Below, one piece after another: positions 38,654 to 48,798 of a stretch of DNA of 64,000 bases (position 1 is the stretch's first letter; each line of letters starts with the position of its first letter). Position numbers and translations under genes: made by a program. Location of the stretch: contig NZ_CP107008.1 of assembly GCF_025725685.1 (NCBI RefSeq), positions 620,001 through 684,000 of the forward strand, written 5' to 3'. The stretch comes from Halomonas sp. M4R1S46. Its GTDB lineage: Bacteria; Pseudomonadota; Gammaproteobacteria; Pseudomonadales; Halomonadaceae. The notes beneath the pieces are model-generated. The model had not been told where the DNA came from. It ran no database searches and saw only the letters and a program-made list of their open reading frames with translations.

Positions 38654-39841
38654 ATGGATCACCACCGCTATCGCCACGTTCTCGCCGACGCCCTCGGCGG
38701 CAGCGAGCTGCCCTTTCCCGAGGCCGAGCTCGACGCCCGCTGCACGCGGCTGCGTAGCGCCATGCGTGAGGCCGGCCTCGAGGCCCTGCTGCTCACCGAC
38801 CCGGCCGATATCCACTATCTCACCGGCTACCACACCTTCGAGGTGTCGGTGCATGCCTGCCTGGTGGTCTCGGTCGAGCGTCTGGTGCTGCAGGTGGCGT
38901 CCATCGAGACCGGGCCGGCGGTGGTCACCGCCCGGGTCGACGAGATCCTCGGCTACCGCTGGGAGGGGGTCGAGGAGGTCGTCGAGCCGCTGGCCGAGGT
39001 GCTGGCGCCGTTCCACACCATCGGCATCGACGCCATGGGCGCCGGGCTGCGTCACGGGGTGATCCTGCCCCTCCAGGCGCGGCTGGGCGCCGAGCGCTTC
39101 CGTCACGAGGGGGGCGAGCTGCTCGACCGGCTGCGTATCGTCAAGAGCGAGCTCGAGCTCGACTGCCTGCGCGAGAGCGCGCGCATCACCTCGACGGGCC
39201 TGCGCGCGGCCATGGCGACCATCGCCCCGGGGGTGACCGACAACGAGGTGGCCGCGGAGGGCGCCCGGGCGATGCTGGCGGCGGGCAGCGAGTTCATGAG
39301 CCTGCAGCCCATCGTCACCACCGGGGCGCGCAGCGGCACCATCCACGTCAATCACAAGCGGCGGGTGATCGCCCGGGACGAGCCGGTGTTCCTGGAGTTC
39401 GGCGCGGCCTTCCAGCGCTACACGGCGCCGATGATGCGCACCGCCGTGGCCGGGCGGGGCAGCCCCGGGATGCATGAGCTCCGCGATGTCTGCCGGGGGA
39501 TGTTCGAGGCGCTGATCGCGGCGATGCGACCGGAGCGGAGCTTCGACGATGCGGCGCGGGCCGCCGAGGCGGTGCTGGCGCCGCATGCCGACCGGGTGTT
39601 CTTCTCGGGGGTGTTCGGCTATGCGGTGGGCGCCCAGTTCCCGCCCAGCTGGGTCGAGGGCACCGGCTTCATCGCCCGCGGCCAGGCCCGCGAGTTCGAG
39701 GCCGACATGGTCTTCCACCTGCCGCTCTGCCTGCGCCTGCCGGGGCAGTGGGGCATCGGCCTGAGCGACACCGTGCGGGTCACGCCCGCGGGGGGCGAGC
39801 CGCTCACCGACAACGACTGGCGGCTCCACGAGCTACCCTGA
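38654..39841 (+). CDS. M24 (pita-bread fold) hydrolase, creatinase/ectoine-hydrolase-like
   Basis: This 395-residue protein has an N-terminal creatinase-type domain (ADIHYLTGYHTFEVSVHACLVV) and a C-terminal pita-bread M24 domain (about 150-390; LDRLRIVKSELELDCLRESA, TTGARSGTIHVNHKRRVIARDEPVFLEF, FSGVFGYAVGAQFPPSW, MVFHLPLCLRLPGQWG). In metalloaminopeptidases the two aspartates lie in D-x-G and Y-x-x-D-x-T-R; here the equivalents are FLEFGAA and YTAPMMRT. The metal site is therefore incomplete and an amide or amidine hydrolase like creatinase or ectoine hydrolase DoeA is likelier than a Xaa-Pro peptidase. No ectoine-degradation partner gene is adjacent, so the substrate is open. Confidence 0.82.
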   Translation: MDHHRYRHVLADALGGSELPFPEAELDARCTRLRSAMREAGLEALLLTDPADIHYLTGYHTFEVSVHACLVVSVERLVLQVASIETGPAVVTARVDEILGYRWEGVEEVVEPLAEVLAPFHTIGIDAMGAGLRHGVILPLQARLGAERFRHEGGELLDRLRIVKSELELDCLRESARITSTGLRAAMATIAPGVTDNEVAAEGARAMLAAGSEFMSLQPIVTTGARSGTIHVNHKRRVIARDEPVFLEFGAAFQRYTAPMMRTAVAGRGSPGMHELRDVCRGMFEALIAAMRPERSFDDAARAAEAVLAPHADRVFFSGVFGYAVGAQFPPSWVEGTGFIARGQAREFEADMVFHLPLCLRLPGQWGIGLSDTVRVTPAGGEPLTDNDWRLHELP

Positions 39842-39954
39842 CCCGGCGCGTCGCCGATCCGAGTGGTTGGCGGTGCGCCGGGGGAGGAGCCATGCTGATA
39901 GGGCCCCGCCGCCACCGGCCGGGGCGCCATCCAGCCGAGCAGGAGGAGGATGTC

Positions 39955-40176
39955 ATGACGCAGACCGTCACGGCGGCCTACGACAGCGAACTCAAGGCCC
40001 GGAACGCCTTCGACGAGCTGGTCTCCGACGGGTTCCCCCGGGAGTCGCTGTTCCTCGACGAGCAGGCCCGGGAGCTCAAGGTGATCATCGGCGACTCGGG
40101 GCGGCGGGAGGTCGAGGAGGTCCTCAACCGCCACGAGCCGGCCAAGCTCTGGAGCCGTCCCTACCCGAGCGAGTGA
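39955..40176 (+). CDS. small conserved hypothetical protein, 73 residues
   Basis: ATG 39955 follows AGGAGGAGGATGTC, an excellent ribosome site, and gives a soluble 73-residue protein. It opens MTQTVTAAYDSELKARNAFD, then ELVSDGFPRESLFLDEQARE, LKVIIGDSGRREVEEVLNRH and a C-terminal tail EPAKLWSRPYPSE. The alternation of a short strand, an Ala-rich helix (SELKARNAFDELVSDGF), a strand and a second helix resembles a small ferredoxin-like or stress-protein module that recurs in Halomonas genomes. No function is assigned. The ABC exporter starts 50 bp downstream. Confidence 0.75.
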   Translation: MTQTVTAAYDSELKARNAFDELVSDGFPRESLFLDEQARELKVIIGDSGRREVEEVLNRHEPAKLWSRPYPSE

Positions 40177-40225
40177 GCCGGTCGGGGTCGCATTGCAGGG
40201 ACCCCGCCCCAACGCCGAGGCGCGC

Positions 40226-42115
<1,890 letters not shown>

Positions 42116-42141
42116 GCCGGTACCTCGACGAGGAGGCGGCG

Positions 42142-42915
42142 TCAGCCGGTGGCGGATGATCGCGCCGTCAGGGCCGACAGCGAGAGGCGTTGCCGCCCCT
42201 TGGCATCGAAGTTGTCCGGTGACAGCCAGCGCCGGAGGATCGCCTCCAGGGCCGGCCATTCGCCGTCGAGGATCGAGAACCAGGCGGTGTCGCGATTGCG
42301 CCCGGCCACCACCCGGTGCTGGCGGAAGACGCCCTCGAAGCGAAAGCCCAGCCGCGTGGCGGCCCGCCGCGACGGGGCGTTGAGGGCATCGCACTTCCAT
42401 TCATAGCGGCGATAACCCAGGGCGAAGGCGTGATGCATCATCAGCGCCATGGCCTCCGTGGCGGCCGGGGTGCGCCGCAGGCGCGGCGAGAAATGCAGGT
42501 GCCCCACCTCGATGCTGCCGTGCTCGGGCACGATGTTCAGGTAGGCGGCCAGCCCCGCTGCCTGGTTGCTGGCCGGCTCGACGATGGCATGGAACCGCGG
42601 GTCGCGGCTATCGGCCCGGGTGGCCAGCCAGGTATCGAACCCGTCCCTGTCCGCATAGGGGAGACCGCCGAGGTAGGTCCAGCGCGCCTCCGGGGCATCA
42701 CCGGGCGTCTCCCCCGGCTCGCCCAGGGCGGCGTGGAGGGCGTCGCCGTGGCGCCCGGCATCCAGGGGCTCGACGCGGACCCGGCGCCCGGTCAGGGTCG
42801 CGTCCGGGAGCGGCGTCGCTCCCTCCCAGTCGGGCACCGTCTCGCCGATGGGCTGGCCATGGGGGCCGAGTGCGCTCAGCGCGGCGTTCCTCGCCTCAAC
42901 GTGCCTAGCGGTCAT
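42142..42915 (-). CDS. GNAT family N-acetyltransferase (RimJ/RimL type)
   Basis: This 257-residue acetyltransferase has the RimJ/L-type layout: an N-terminal strand (ATLTGRRVRVEPLDAGRHGD), a central GNAT core with AGLAAYLNIVPEHGSIEVGHLHFSPRLRRTPAATEAMALMMHHAF, where the R/Q-x-x-G-x-A pyrophosphate loop is modified to RRTPAATEA, and YRRYEWKCDALNAPSRRAATRLGFRFEGVFRQHRVVAGRNRDTAWF. The last part is the hallmark of relatives such as YjcK and YdaF. The start overlaps the PaiB stop by 11 bp, so it is the third gene of the leftward operon. Confidence 0.87.
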   Translation of the reverse strand: MTARHVEARNAALSALGPHGQPIGETVPDWEGATPLPDATLTGRRVRVEPLDAGRHGDALHAALGEPGETPGDAPEARWTYLGGLPYADRDGFDTWLATRADSRDPRFHAIVEPASNQAAGLAAYLNIVPEHGSIEVGHLHFSPRLRRTPAATEAMALMMHHAFALGYRRYEWKCDALNAPSRRAATRLGFRFEGVFRQHRVVAGRNRDTAWFSILDGEWPALEAILRRWLSPDNFDAKGRQRLSLSALTARSSATG

Positions 42916-43525
42916 GCTCGTCGCCCTCCCTGCCATAGGCCGCGGTATAGGCCCCCAGTTGCCGGGCCAGTGGATCGGCGCTGTCGCCCAGCCCGGCCAG
43001 GACGCCGGCCTGGTCCTCCCGCGAGCGGTTCCATCCCAGCTTGGCCTTGCCCTGGAGAGCGTCCAGGCGGATCCGGAAGCCGACGACTCCCGCGAGCAGC
43101 CGTCGACGATAGGCATCGCTCAGGACCTCCGCGTCGTCGAGCAGATCGGGCTCGTACTTGGCCACCAGGGTATCGAAGGCCGCCTGGGTGGCGTCATCGT
43201 CGAGTCGCTCGAAGGTGCCGCCGGCGTGCACGGCCGCGTAGTTCCAGGTCGGTACCGCCGGCCTGGCGGCGTACCAGCGGGGGGAAATGTAGGCATGCGG
43301 GCCCTGGAAGACGGCCAGCACCCGCCGGCCCTCCAGCTCGCGCCAATGGGGGTTGGCGCGGGCGAAATGGCCGTAGAGGGTGCCCAGTTCGCCTTCGTCG
43401 CGCTCCAGCACCAGGGGCAGGTGGCTAGCCTGCAGATTGCCGTCCACGAGCATCGCGAAGCCATGGGCATCGATCAGCGCCTGGGCCTTCGCCAGGGACA
43501 TGCGGGTATCACGGGGTCGGTACAT
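42905..43525 (-). CDS. PaiB-like FMN-binding negative transcriptional regulator
   Basis: This 206-residue split-barrel protein of the PaiB family shows the N-terminal MYRPRDTRMSLAKAQALIDA, followed by HGFAMLVDG, then ASHLPLVLER, LYGHFARANPHWRELEG, VLAVFQGPHAYISPRWYA, PTWNYAAVHAGG and the tail motif IRLDALQGKAKLGWNRSRED. PaiB of Bacillus represses sporulation and protease genes; most relatives are probably heme/flavin-binding enzymes or regulators of polyamine response. It is the second gene of a leftward operon, flanked by two acetyltransferases, echoing the paiA (acetyltransferase)-paiB pairing. A MocR regulator is divergent. Confidence 0.9.
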   Translation of the reverse strand: MYRPRDTRMSLAKAQALIDAHGFAMLVDGNLQASHLPLVLERDEGELGTLYGHFARANPHWRELEGRRVLAVFQGPHAYISPRWYAARPAVPTWNYAAVHAGGTFERLDDDATQAAFDTLVAKYEPDLLDDAEVLSDAYRRRLLAGVVGFRIRLDALQGKAKLGWNRSREDQAGVLAGLGDSADPLARQLGAYTAAYGREGDEHDR

Positions 43526-43535
43526 GGGGGCTCCG

Positions 43536-43979
43536 TCAGTCGAGGCTCAGGGCGTAGTGATGGAACGCTCGATCGCGCTGCCAGCCTTGCGATTCGTAGA
43601 GGGATTGGGCGGTCCGGTTGTCGATGCCGGTGGACAGCTTCAGGTGCCGGACGCCTTCGGCCAGGGCCAGGTCGCGGACGGCCTGCAACAGGGCGCGGCC
43701 GACGCCCCGGCGACGGGCATGGGGCGCCACGAAGAGGTCGTTGAGTTGCCATAGCGGCGCCAGACGCACGGTGCTGAACAGCGGGTAGAGCTGGACGAAG
43801 CCCTGCAGGGCTCCCTCGTCGTCGTGCACCAGCAGGCGGGCGTCGCCCAGCCCCAGTCGCCTGGCGAGGAAGTGGCGGGCGGCGTCCGGGTCGCTGGCCC
43901 GGCCGTAGAAGACCCGATAGGCATCGAGTAGCTCGCCAAGGGCCTCGACATCGGCGAGCCGGGCGTGGCGGATGGGCAT
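43536..43979 (-). CDS. GNAT family N-acetyltransferase
   Basis: This 147-residue single-domain acetyltransferase opens MPIRHARLADVEALGELLDA. It has the acetyl-CoA motif as VAPHARRRGVGRALLQAVRDLA (R-R-x-G-x-G/A), WQLNDLFV before it, and STGIDNRTAQSLYESQGWQRDRAFHHYAL at the end. The last segment is typical of the diamine/phosphinothricin-type GNAT group. GGAGGAGATCACC precedes the ATG. It is the first gene of the operon with PaiB (10-bp gap) and diverges from the MocR regulator, which likely controls it. The pairing with PaiB suggests a spermidine/spermine acetyltransferase-like role, by analogy to PaiA. Confidence 0.88.
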   Translation of the reverse strand: MPIRHARLADVEALGELLDAYRVFYGRASDPDAARHFLARRLGLGDARLLVHDDEGALQGFVQLYPLFSTVRLAPLWQLNDLFVAPHARRRGVGRALLQAVRDLALAEGVRHLKLSTGIDNRTAQSLYESQGWQRDRAFHHYALSLD

Positions 43980-44039
43980 GGTGATCTCCTCCGTGTGGGC
44001 AGCGGTGACACCGTCAGAGTCTGTCGGCATAGTGGTTCC

Positions 44040-44053
44040 CTGGTAAGGACCAG
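44040..44053. promoter_or_regulatory. inverted repeat in the PaiB-operon/MocR divergent region
   Basis: CTGGTAAGGACCAG has 5-bp arms (CTGGT/ACCAG) around AAGG, two bases before the MocR start codon and 60 bp upstream of the acetyltransferase start. Its position would suit autorepression by the MocR protein. MocR sites are more often direct repeats, so the assignment is tentative. Confidence 0.35.
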
Positions 44054-44055
44054 TT

Positions 44056-45591
44056 ATGGGGAAAATCATGGAACCGGTTGTCGCCGTGCATGCCGACTGG
44101 GTCGGCGAGGCCCTGGGTATCGAACTGACTCAAGCCTCTTCGCTGCCGCTGGCGCGTCGCCTGTATCGGGCGCTGCGGGCCTGGGTCCAGTCGGGGCGCC
44201 TGGCCAGCGGCTGCCGGCTGCCGTCGTCGCGCCGCCTGGCCCGGGATCTGGGGGTAGGGCGCAACAGCGTGCTGGACGCCATCGATCAGCTGGTCGCCGA
44301 GGGCTTCCTGGAGACCCGCCCCGGCGCCGGCACCTTCGTCGCCGACCTGCCGTTCGGCCGCGCCGAGACGCCGTCGGGGGAGGCGCCGGGCGATGCCCCG
44401 CCGACGGCGGCGCTGTCGCCGCGCGGCGAGCGCCTGCTGAGGTTCTGTGCCCCGTCGGGCGGCCATCATGGCGCCTTCCCGCCGGGGGTGCCGGCCCTCG
44501 ACCGTTTTCCCCGCGAGCTCTGGCAGCGACTGCTCGAGCGTCACCAGCGGCGCGCCCCCGAGGCGTGGCTGGACTATCGCACCCAGGGCGGCGTGACGGC
44601 GCTGCGCGAGGTGCTGTGCGACTACCTGCGGCTGTCGCGCTCGGTGCGCTGTCGCCCGGAGCAGGTGCTGGTGGTGCAGGGGGCCCAGCAGGGCTTCGAG
44701 CTGATCGCGCGGATGCTGGGCGACCCGGGCGACGTGGTGTGGATGGAGGAGCCCGGCTACGGCGGCGCCCAGGCCTGCTTCGATGCCTCCGGCCTCCGGA
44801 TGGTGCCGGTCCCGGTGGATGGCGAGGGCCTGGATCCCGGACGCGTGTCCCCCGGCCATGGCGGCCCGCGCCTGATCTACGTGACGCCCTCCCATCAGTA
44901 TCCCAGCGGTGTGACCATGAGCCTTTCGCGGCGCCTGGCGCTGCTCGAGGCGGCCGAGACGCACGGCGCCTGGATCGTGGAGGACGACTACGACAGCGAA
45001 TTCCGCTATGGCCAGCGCCCCATCGCCGCCCTCCAGGGGCTCACCGAGTCGGCTCGGGTGATCTATGTCGGCACCCTCAGCAAGGTGCTCTATCCGGGGC
45101 TGCGGCTCGGCTACCTGGTGTTGCCCGAGGCCCTGGTGGAGCCCTTCCGGCGCGCCAATGCCCGCCTGCATCGCGAGGGGCAATATACGGTGCAGGCGGC
45201 GTTGGGGGAGTTCATCGCCGCCGGGCACTTCTCGCGGCATGTGCGCCGCATGCGCGACTGTTATCGGGCGCGTCAGGCGCTGCTGCGTCGGGCGCTGGCG
45301 CCGGCCGTGGCGAGGGGGCTCGTGCTGTCGGAGGGGCAGGCCGGCATGCACCTGGTGGCCTGGCTCGACGACCTCGCCCTCGAGGCGACCCTGGTCGCCC
45401 GCGGCGCGGCCAACGGCGTCACCCTGTCGCCGCTATCGGGCTACTACCTGGAGGCGCCGGGGCGTCCGGGGCTGGTGCTGGGCTATGCCGGCGCCCGCGA
45501 CGACGAGATCCTCCGAGCCGGGCGCTGGCTGGCGGAAGAGTGGCTGTCGCTGGTCGAGGGGGAAGAGGCGTCACCCGCAGCGCCGCCGTGA
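44056..45591 (+). CDS. MocR family regulator (GntR HTH + aminotransferase domain)
   Basis: This 511-residue regulator has an N-terminal GntR winged helix (about 25-95: PLARRLYRALRAWVQSGRLASG, RLPSSRRLARDLGVGRNSVLDAIDQLVAEGFLETRPGAGTFVAD). A fold-type I aminotransferase domain (about 125-495) follows, with LVVQGAQQGFELIARML, EEPGYGGAQACFDASGL, VTPSHQYPSGVTMSLSRR, EDDYDSEFRYGQRPI and the PLP lysine in YVGTLSKVLYPGLRLGYL. MocR/PdxR/GabR proteins use PLP or an amine-PLP adduct as effector. It is divergent to the acetyltransferase/PaiB/acetyltransferase operon, so it most likely regulates amine acetylation genes. A hairpin-free 234-bp gap follows. Confidence 0.92.
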   Translation: MGKIMEPVVAVHADWVGEALGIELTQASSLPLARRLYRALRAWVQSGRLASGCRLPSSRRLARDLGVGRNSVLDAIDQLVAEGFLETRPGAGTFVADLPFGRAETPSGEAPGDAPPTAALSPRGERLLRFCAPSGGHHGAFPPGVPALDRFPRELWQRLLERHQRRAPEAWLDYRTQGGVTALREVLCDYLRLSRSVRCRPEQVLVVQGAQQGFELIARMLGDPGDVVWMEEPGYGGAQACFDASGLRMVPVPVDGEGLDPGRVSPGHGGPRLIYVTPSHQYPSGVTMSLSRRLALLEAAETHGAWIVEDDYDSEFRYGQRPIAALQGLTESARVIYVGTLSKVLYPGLRLGYLVLPEALVEPFRRANARLHREGQYTVQAALGEFIAAGHFSRHVRRMRDCYRARQALLRRALAPAVARGLVLSEGQAGMHLVAWLDDLALEATLVARGAANGVTLSPLSGYYLEAPGRPGLVLGYAGARDDEILRAGRWLAEEWLSLVEGEEASPAAPP

Positions 45592-45825
45592 TGCCTGGTC
45601 GGCCGGCGTTGTCTCGAGGTGCCTCTCGCGTCGTGGGGCGGCGGCGCTTCGACAGGGGGCCGAAACGCCGCCGAGCCGTCGGTCTCAGGGGCGCCGGGCC
45701 TGTCGGGGGGACGCCGGACGCTGCCCGGGGGCGCGGGGCATGGGCGGTTGACGGCGATCATTACGGCACGGGGACGGGCGGGATATCATGGCGAGCATGC
45801 TCTCATCGCCTGACCCGGTGCCACC

Positions 45826-46656
45826 ATGACGTCTCCCCCTTTCGCGTCGCGACCGCCTGGCTCCCTGGACGAGATGTCCGCCGAGGTCCTGCGTCGTCAC
45901 TGTCTCCGGCTCGAGGAGCGGCTCTTCTGGCTCGAGACCCTCATCGAGGGGGCCCGGGCCGGCACCTGGCAATGGAACGTCCAGACCGGCGAGACGTGCT
46001 TCAACGCGCTCTGGGCCGAGATGATCGGCTACCGGCTCGAGGAACTCGAGCCGGTGTCCATCGACACCTGGTTGAGCCTGGTCCATCCGGACGACCTGGC
46101 GCGTTGCGAGGCGGCCCTTCAGGCCCACTTCAGCGGCCAGGCGGCCTTCTACGCCTGCGATGCCCGGATACGGCACCGTGACGGCCACTGGCTCTGGGTC
46201 CGCGACTATGGCCGGGTGGTCACCCGTACCCCGGAAGGGGAGCCCGAATGGGCGGGCGGGATCCATATCGACATCTCCGACCACAAGGCCACCGAGGCGC
46301 GCCTCGAGCAGGCCCTGGACGATACCCGGCGGCTCAGCGAGCGGCTGCGGCGCATGGACGTGCCCTGCCGGCTGGGCGGCGAGGAATTCGCTATCCTGCT
46401 ACCCGAGACGTCGCTGGCGGGCGGGCTGCGTCTGGCCGAGGACATCCGCCGGCAGGTGGCGGCCCTGTTCTTCGCCTCGGCCCGGCACGAGCGCTTCCAC
46501 GTCTCGATCACCGGCGGGGTGGCGGTAATGCTCGCCAGCGATGCATCCGGCGAGGAGGCCATCCAGCGTGCCGATGCGGCCCTGTATCGTGGCAAGCATC
46601 GCGGTCGCAACCGGGTCGTGGCCGAGGCGACGGCCGCCACGGATCCACGCGAATGA
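45826..46656 (+). pseudogene. PAS-GGDEF protein with N-terminal half of GGDEF deleted
   Basis: The 276-codon frame begins with a complete PAS/PAC domain (about 32-165: LETLIEGARAGTWQWNVQTG, AEMIGYRLEELEPVSIDTWLSLVHPDDL, GHWLWVRDYGRVV, GGIHIDISDHKATEARLEQAL). It then passes after LDDTRRLSERL straight to RRMDVPCRLGGEEFAILLPE (176-195). The missing part is the first ~75-80 residues of a GGDEF domain (the D-x-L-T-G-L-x-N-R helix and the D-x-D-x-F-K metal/nucleotide strand). The GGEEF motif (184-188) and RxxD site remain, but the active site cannot form. The deletion is in frame, so a stable non-catalytic protein might still be made. Confidence 0.75.
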
Positions 46657-46677
46657 CCCCGACCGAGGAGGTGCGGC

Positions 46678-47436
46678 ATGCTCAAGGCGGTATTGCTCGA
46701 TATCAGCGGTGTGCTCCATGAGGACGGCGTAGCGTTGCCCGGTGCCGTGGCGGCGGTGGCCCGCCTGCAGGCGGCGGGGCTGGTGCTGCGTTTCGTCACC
46801 AACACCTCGCGCAAGACCGGGGACACGGTGCATGCCGACCTTCGCGGGATGGGCTTCGACGTGGACCGCGAGCAGGTCTTCACCGCCCCGGCCGCGGTTC
46901 GCCACTACCTGGTGCGGCATGGACTGCGCCCCTACCTGCTGATCCACGAGGGGCTCGAGCCGGAGTTCGCGGACCTCGCCGGCGATGACCCGGATGCGGT
47001 GGTGCTCGGCGACGCCGAGTCACGCCTGGACTATCGGCACCTGGACGAGGCCTTCCAGTGCCTGCAGCGCGGGGCACCGCTGCTCACCGTGGGCACCAAT
47101 CGCTACTTCCGCCAGCAGGGCAGCCTGCACCTGGACGTGGGCCCCTTCGTGCGTGCCCTGGAGTATGCGGCCGACACCCGGGCCACGGTGCTCGGCAAGC
47201 CCGCCGGGGGGTTCTTCCGAGCCGTGCTGGCCGACGCGGGCGTGGCGCCGGAGGAGGCCATGATGGTCGGCGACGATGTCGACTGCGATGTCGCCGCCGC
47301 CCGGGAGGTCGGCCTGCGGGCCTGCCTGGTGCGCTCCGGCAAGTATCGGCCCGGCGACGAGGCACGGGCGCCGGGGGCGGAGTGCGAGGACGGCCTGGCG
47401 GCGCTGGTGACGCGCCTGCTGGCGCGCGATGCCTGA
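46678..47436 (+). CDS. HAD-IIA phosphatase, LHPP-like
   Basis: This 252-residue haloacid dehalogenase-type hydrolase resembles LHPP (phospholysine/phosphohistidine inorganic pyrophosphate phosphatase, TIGR01458). Motif I is LLDISGVLHEDG, with Ser in place of the usual second Asp, as in LHPP. Motif II is RFVTNTSRKT, then a C2-type cap (about 80-165) and motif III/IV TVLGKPAGGFFRAVLADAG and MMVGDDVDCDVAAAREVGLRACLVRSGKY. The frame opens 21 bp after the PAS gene with AGGAGGTGCGGC as ribosome site. Phosphatase activity is likely; the in vivo substrate is not known. Confidence 0.88.
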   Translation: MLKAVLLDISGVLHEDGVALPGAVAAVARLQAAGLVLRFVTNTSRKTGDTVHADLRGMGFDVDREQVFTAPAAVRHYLVRHGLRPYLLIHEGLEPEFADLAGDDPDAVVLGDAESRLDYRHLDEAFQCLQRGAPLLTVGTNRYFRQQGSLHLDVGPFVRALEYAADTRATVLGKPAGGFFRAVLADAGVAPEEAMMVGDDVDCDVAAAREVGLRACLVRSGKYRPGDEARAPGAECEDGLAALVTRLLARDA

Positions 47437-47460
47437 CATGGTCGCACCTCTAATTGTCCG

Positions 47461-47486
47461 GGTAGGTTCCGGATGAACAACCTACC
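47461..47486. terminator. hairpin between convergent HAD and DUF4010 genes
   Basis: GGTAGGTT/AACCTACC form an 8-bp stem with a 10-base loop, 24 bp after the HAD stop and 31 bp before the DUF4010 3' end. Neither flank has a strong T-tract. Confidence 0.5.
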
Positions 47487-47517
47487 GAGAGATCACACCT
47501 AGCCACCCGACGAGGCC

Positions 47518-48798
47518 TCACAACCCCCAGGCCAGGCCCAGCCCGACCAGCAGCGAGCCGGCCATGGGCACGGCGACCCGTCGCCCCAGCCCCCGGCTGC
47601 CGACGGTGGCGGCCATGCCGGCCTTGATGACATTGTTGACCGCCGCGGCGATGACGATGCCGAGGACGACCGTGTCCGGGGCGATGGTGCCGTGGGACAG
47701 TCGGGCCAGCGACAGGGTCACGGCACCGACATCGGCCATGCCGGAGGTGGCGGCCAGGAGGTAGACCCCGGCATCGCCCAGCCAGTCCTGGAGCCAATGG
47801 CCGAGCAGCATGATCACCGCCAGCAGCACACCGAACAGCAGGGCGATGCGCAGTTCCAGGGGATTCTGGTTCAGTTCCGGCCGGTCGACCTTGGCCGCCT
47901 GGCGGTGCGAGCGCCAGATGAGCAGCGCGGCCACATAGAGCAGCATGGCCATCGCCGTCACCGGCAGCGCCAGCGGTGCGAGCAGGGCCGGGTTGATCAC
48001 CAGGCAGTAGAGCAGGATGCGCGGGAACATGGTGCCGCAGGCGATCAGGATGCCGGCCGCCAGCAGTGGCGAGAACTCCTGGTGTTGCCGCGACAGCCGG
48101 GCGAAGTGCAGGGTCAGGGCGGTGGAGGAGCTCAGCCCGGCGAACAGGCTGGTGAAGAGGATGCCCCTTTCCGGCCCGCCGAGACGGATGGCGAAGTAGC
48201 CGACGAAGGAGATGGCCGCGACCAGCACTACCATCCACCAGATCTCGTACGGGTTGAGGGCGGCTCCGGGCCCCATGGCGCGGTCGGGCAGCAGCGGCAG
48301 CATGACCACCGAGATCAGCAGCAGCTTGAGGCCGGCGTCCATCTCATGGGCCTGCAACTGGTTCAGCAGGCCGTGGATCTCGCGCTTGTTGTCGAGGATG
48401 ACCGCGGTGATCACGGCGCAGGTGGTGGCCAGGGCCAGGTCCACGGCCACCGCGATGGCGCCGAAACAGAAGGTCAGCAGCAACCCCACCAGGCCGGTGA
48501 TGCTGTAGTCCTGGCTCAGGGGCATGCGGGCTCGGTAGGCCGCCAGGGCGGAGCCGGCCACGGCGAGGAACAGCAGGGGGAAGGCCCATTCGGTCACGGC
48601 GTCGGCGAGCAGCGCGGCGATACCGCCGAGCAGGCCCACCAGTGCATGGGTTCGCACCCCGGCGATGCGTTCGCCCGACTTCTGCTCCCGGGCCACCCAG
48701 CCTCGCTCGATGCCGATCAGCGCGCCCAGCAACAGGGCCACGGCCAGCCGGATGGCCATCTCGTTGCCGACGATGAACTCCTGGGTGACCTCGTCCAT
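47518..48798 (-). CDS. MgtC/SapB-DUF4010 membrane protein
   Basis: This 426-residue inner-membrane protein has about 12-13 predicted helices. The N-terminal MgtC/SapB part shows RLAVALLLGALIGIERGWV, then EQKSGERIAGVRTHALVGLLGG, with the family's G-I-E-R and R-T-x-x-L-V-G signatures. The C-terminal half is DUF4010 (ERGILFTSLFAGLSSSTALT, ATSGMADVGAVTLSLARLS and VIAAAVNNVIKAGMA). Such proteins are uncharacterised; a magnesium or small-molecule transport link is only inferred from MgtC. It converges with the HAD gene. The ATG at 48798 is preceded by GGAGCCGCC. Confidence 0.87.
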   Translation of the reverse strand: MDEVTQEFIVGNEMAIRLAVALLLGALIGIERGWVAREQKSGERIAGVRTHALVGLLGGIAALLADAVTEWAFPLLFLAVAGSALAAYRARMPLSQDYSITGLVGLLLTFCFGAIAVAVDLALATTCAVITAVILDNKREIHGLLNQLQAHEMDAGLKLLLISVVMLPLLPDRAMGPGAALNPYEIWWMVVLVAAISFVGYFAIRLGGPERGILFTSLFAGLSSSTALTLHFARLSRQHQEFSPLLAAGILIACGTMFPRILLYCLVINPALLAPLALPVTAMAMLLYVAALLIWRSHRQAAKVDRPELNQNPLELRIALLFGVLLAVIMLLGHWLQDWLGDAGVYLLAATSGMADVGAVTLSLARLSHGTIAPDTVVLGIVIAAAVNNVIKAGMAATVGSRGLGRRVAVPMAGSLLVGLGLAWGL

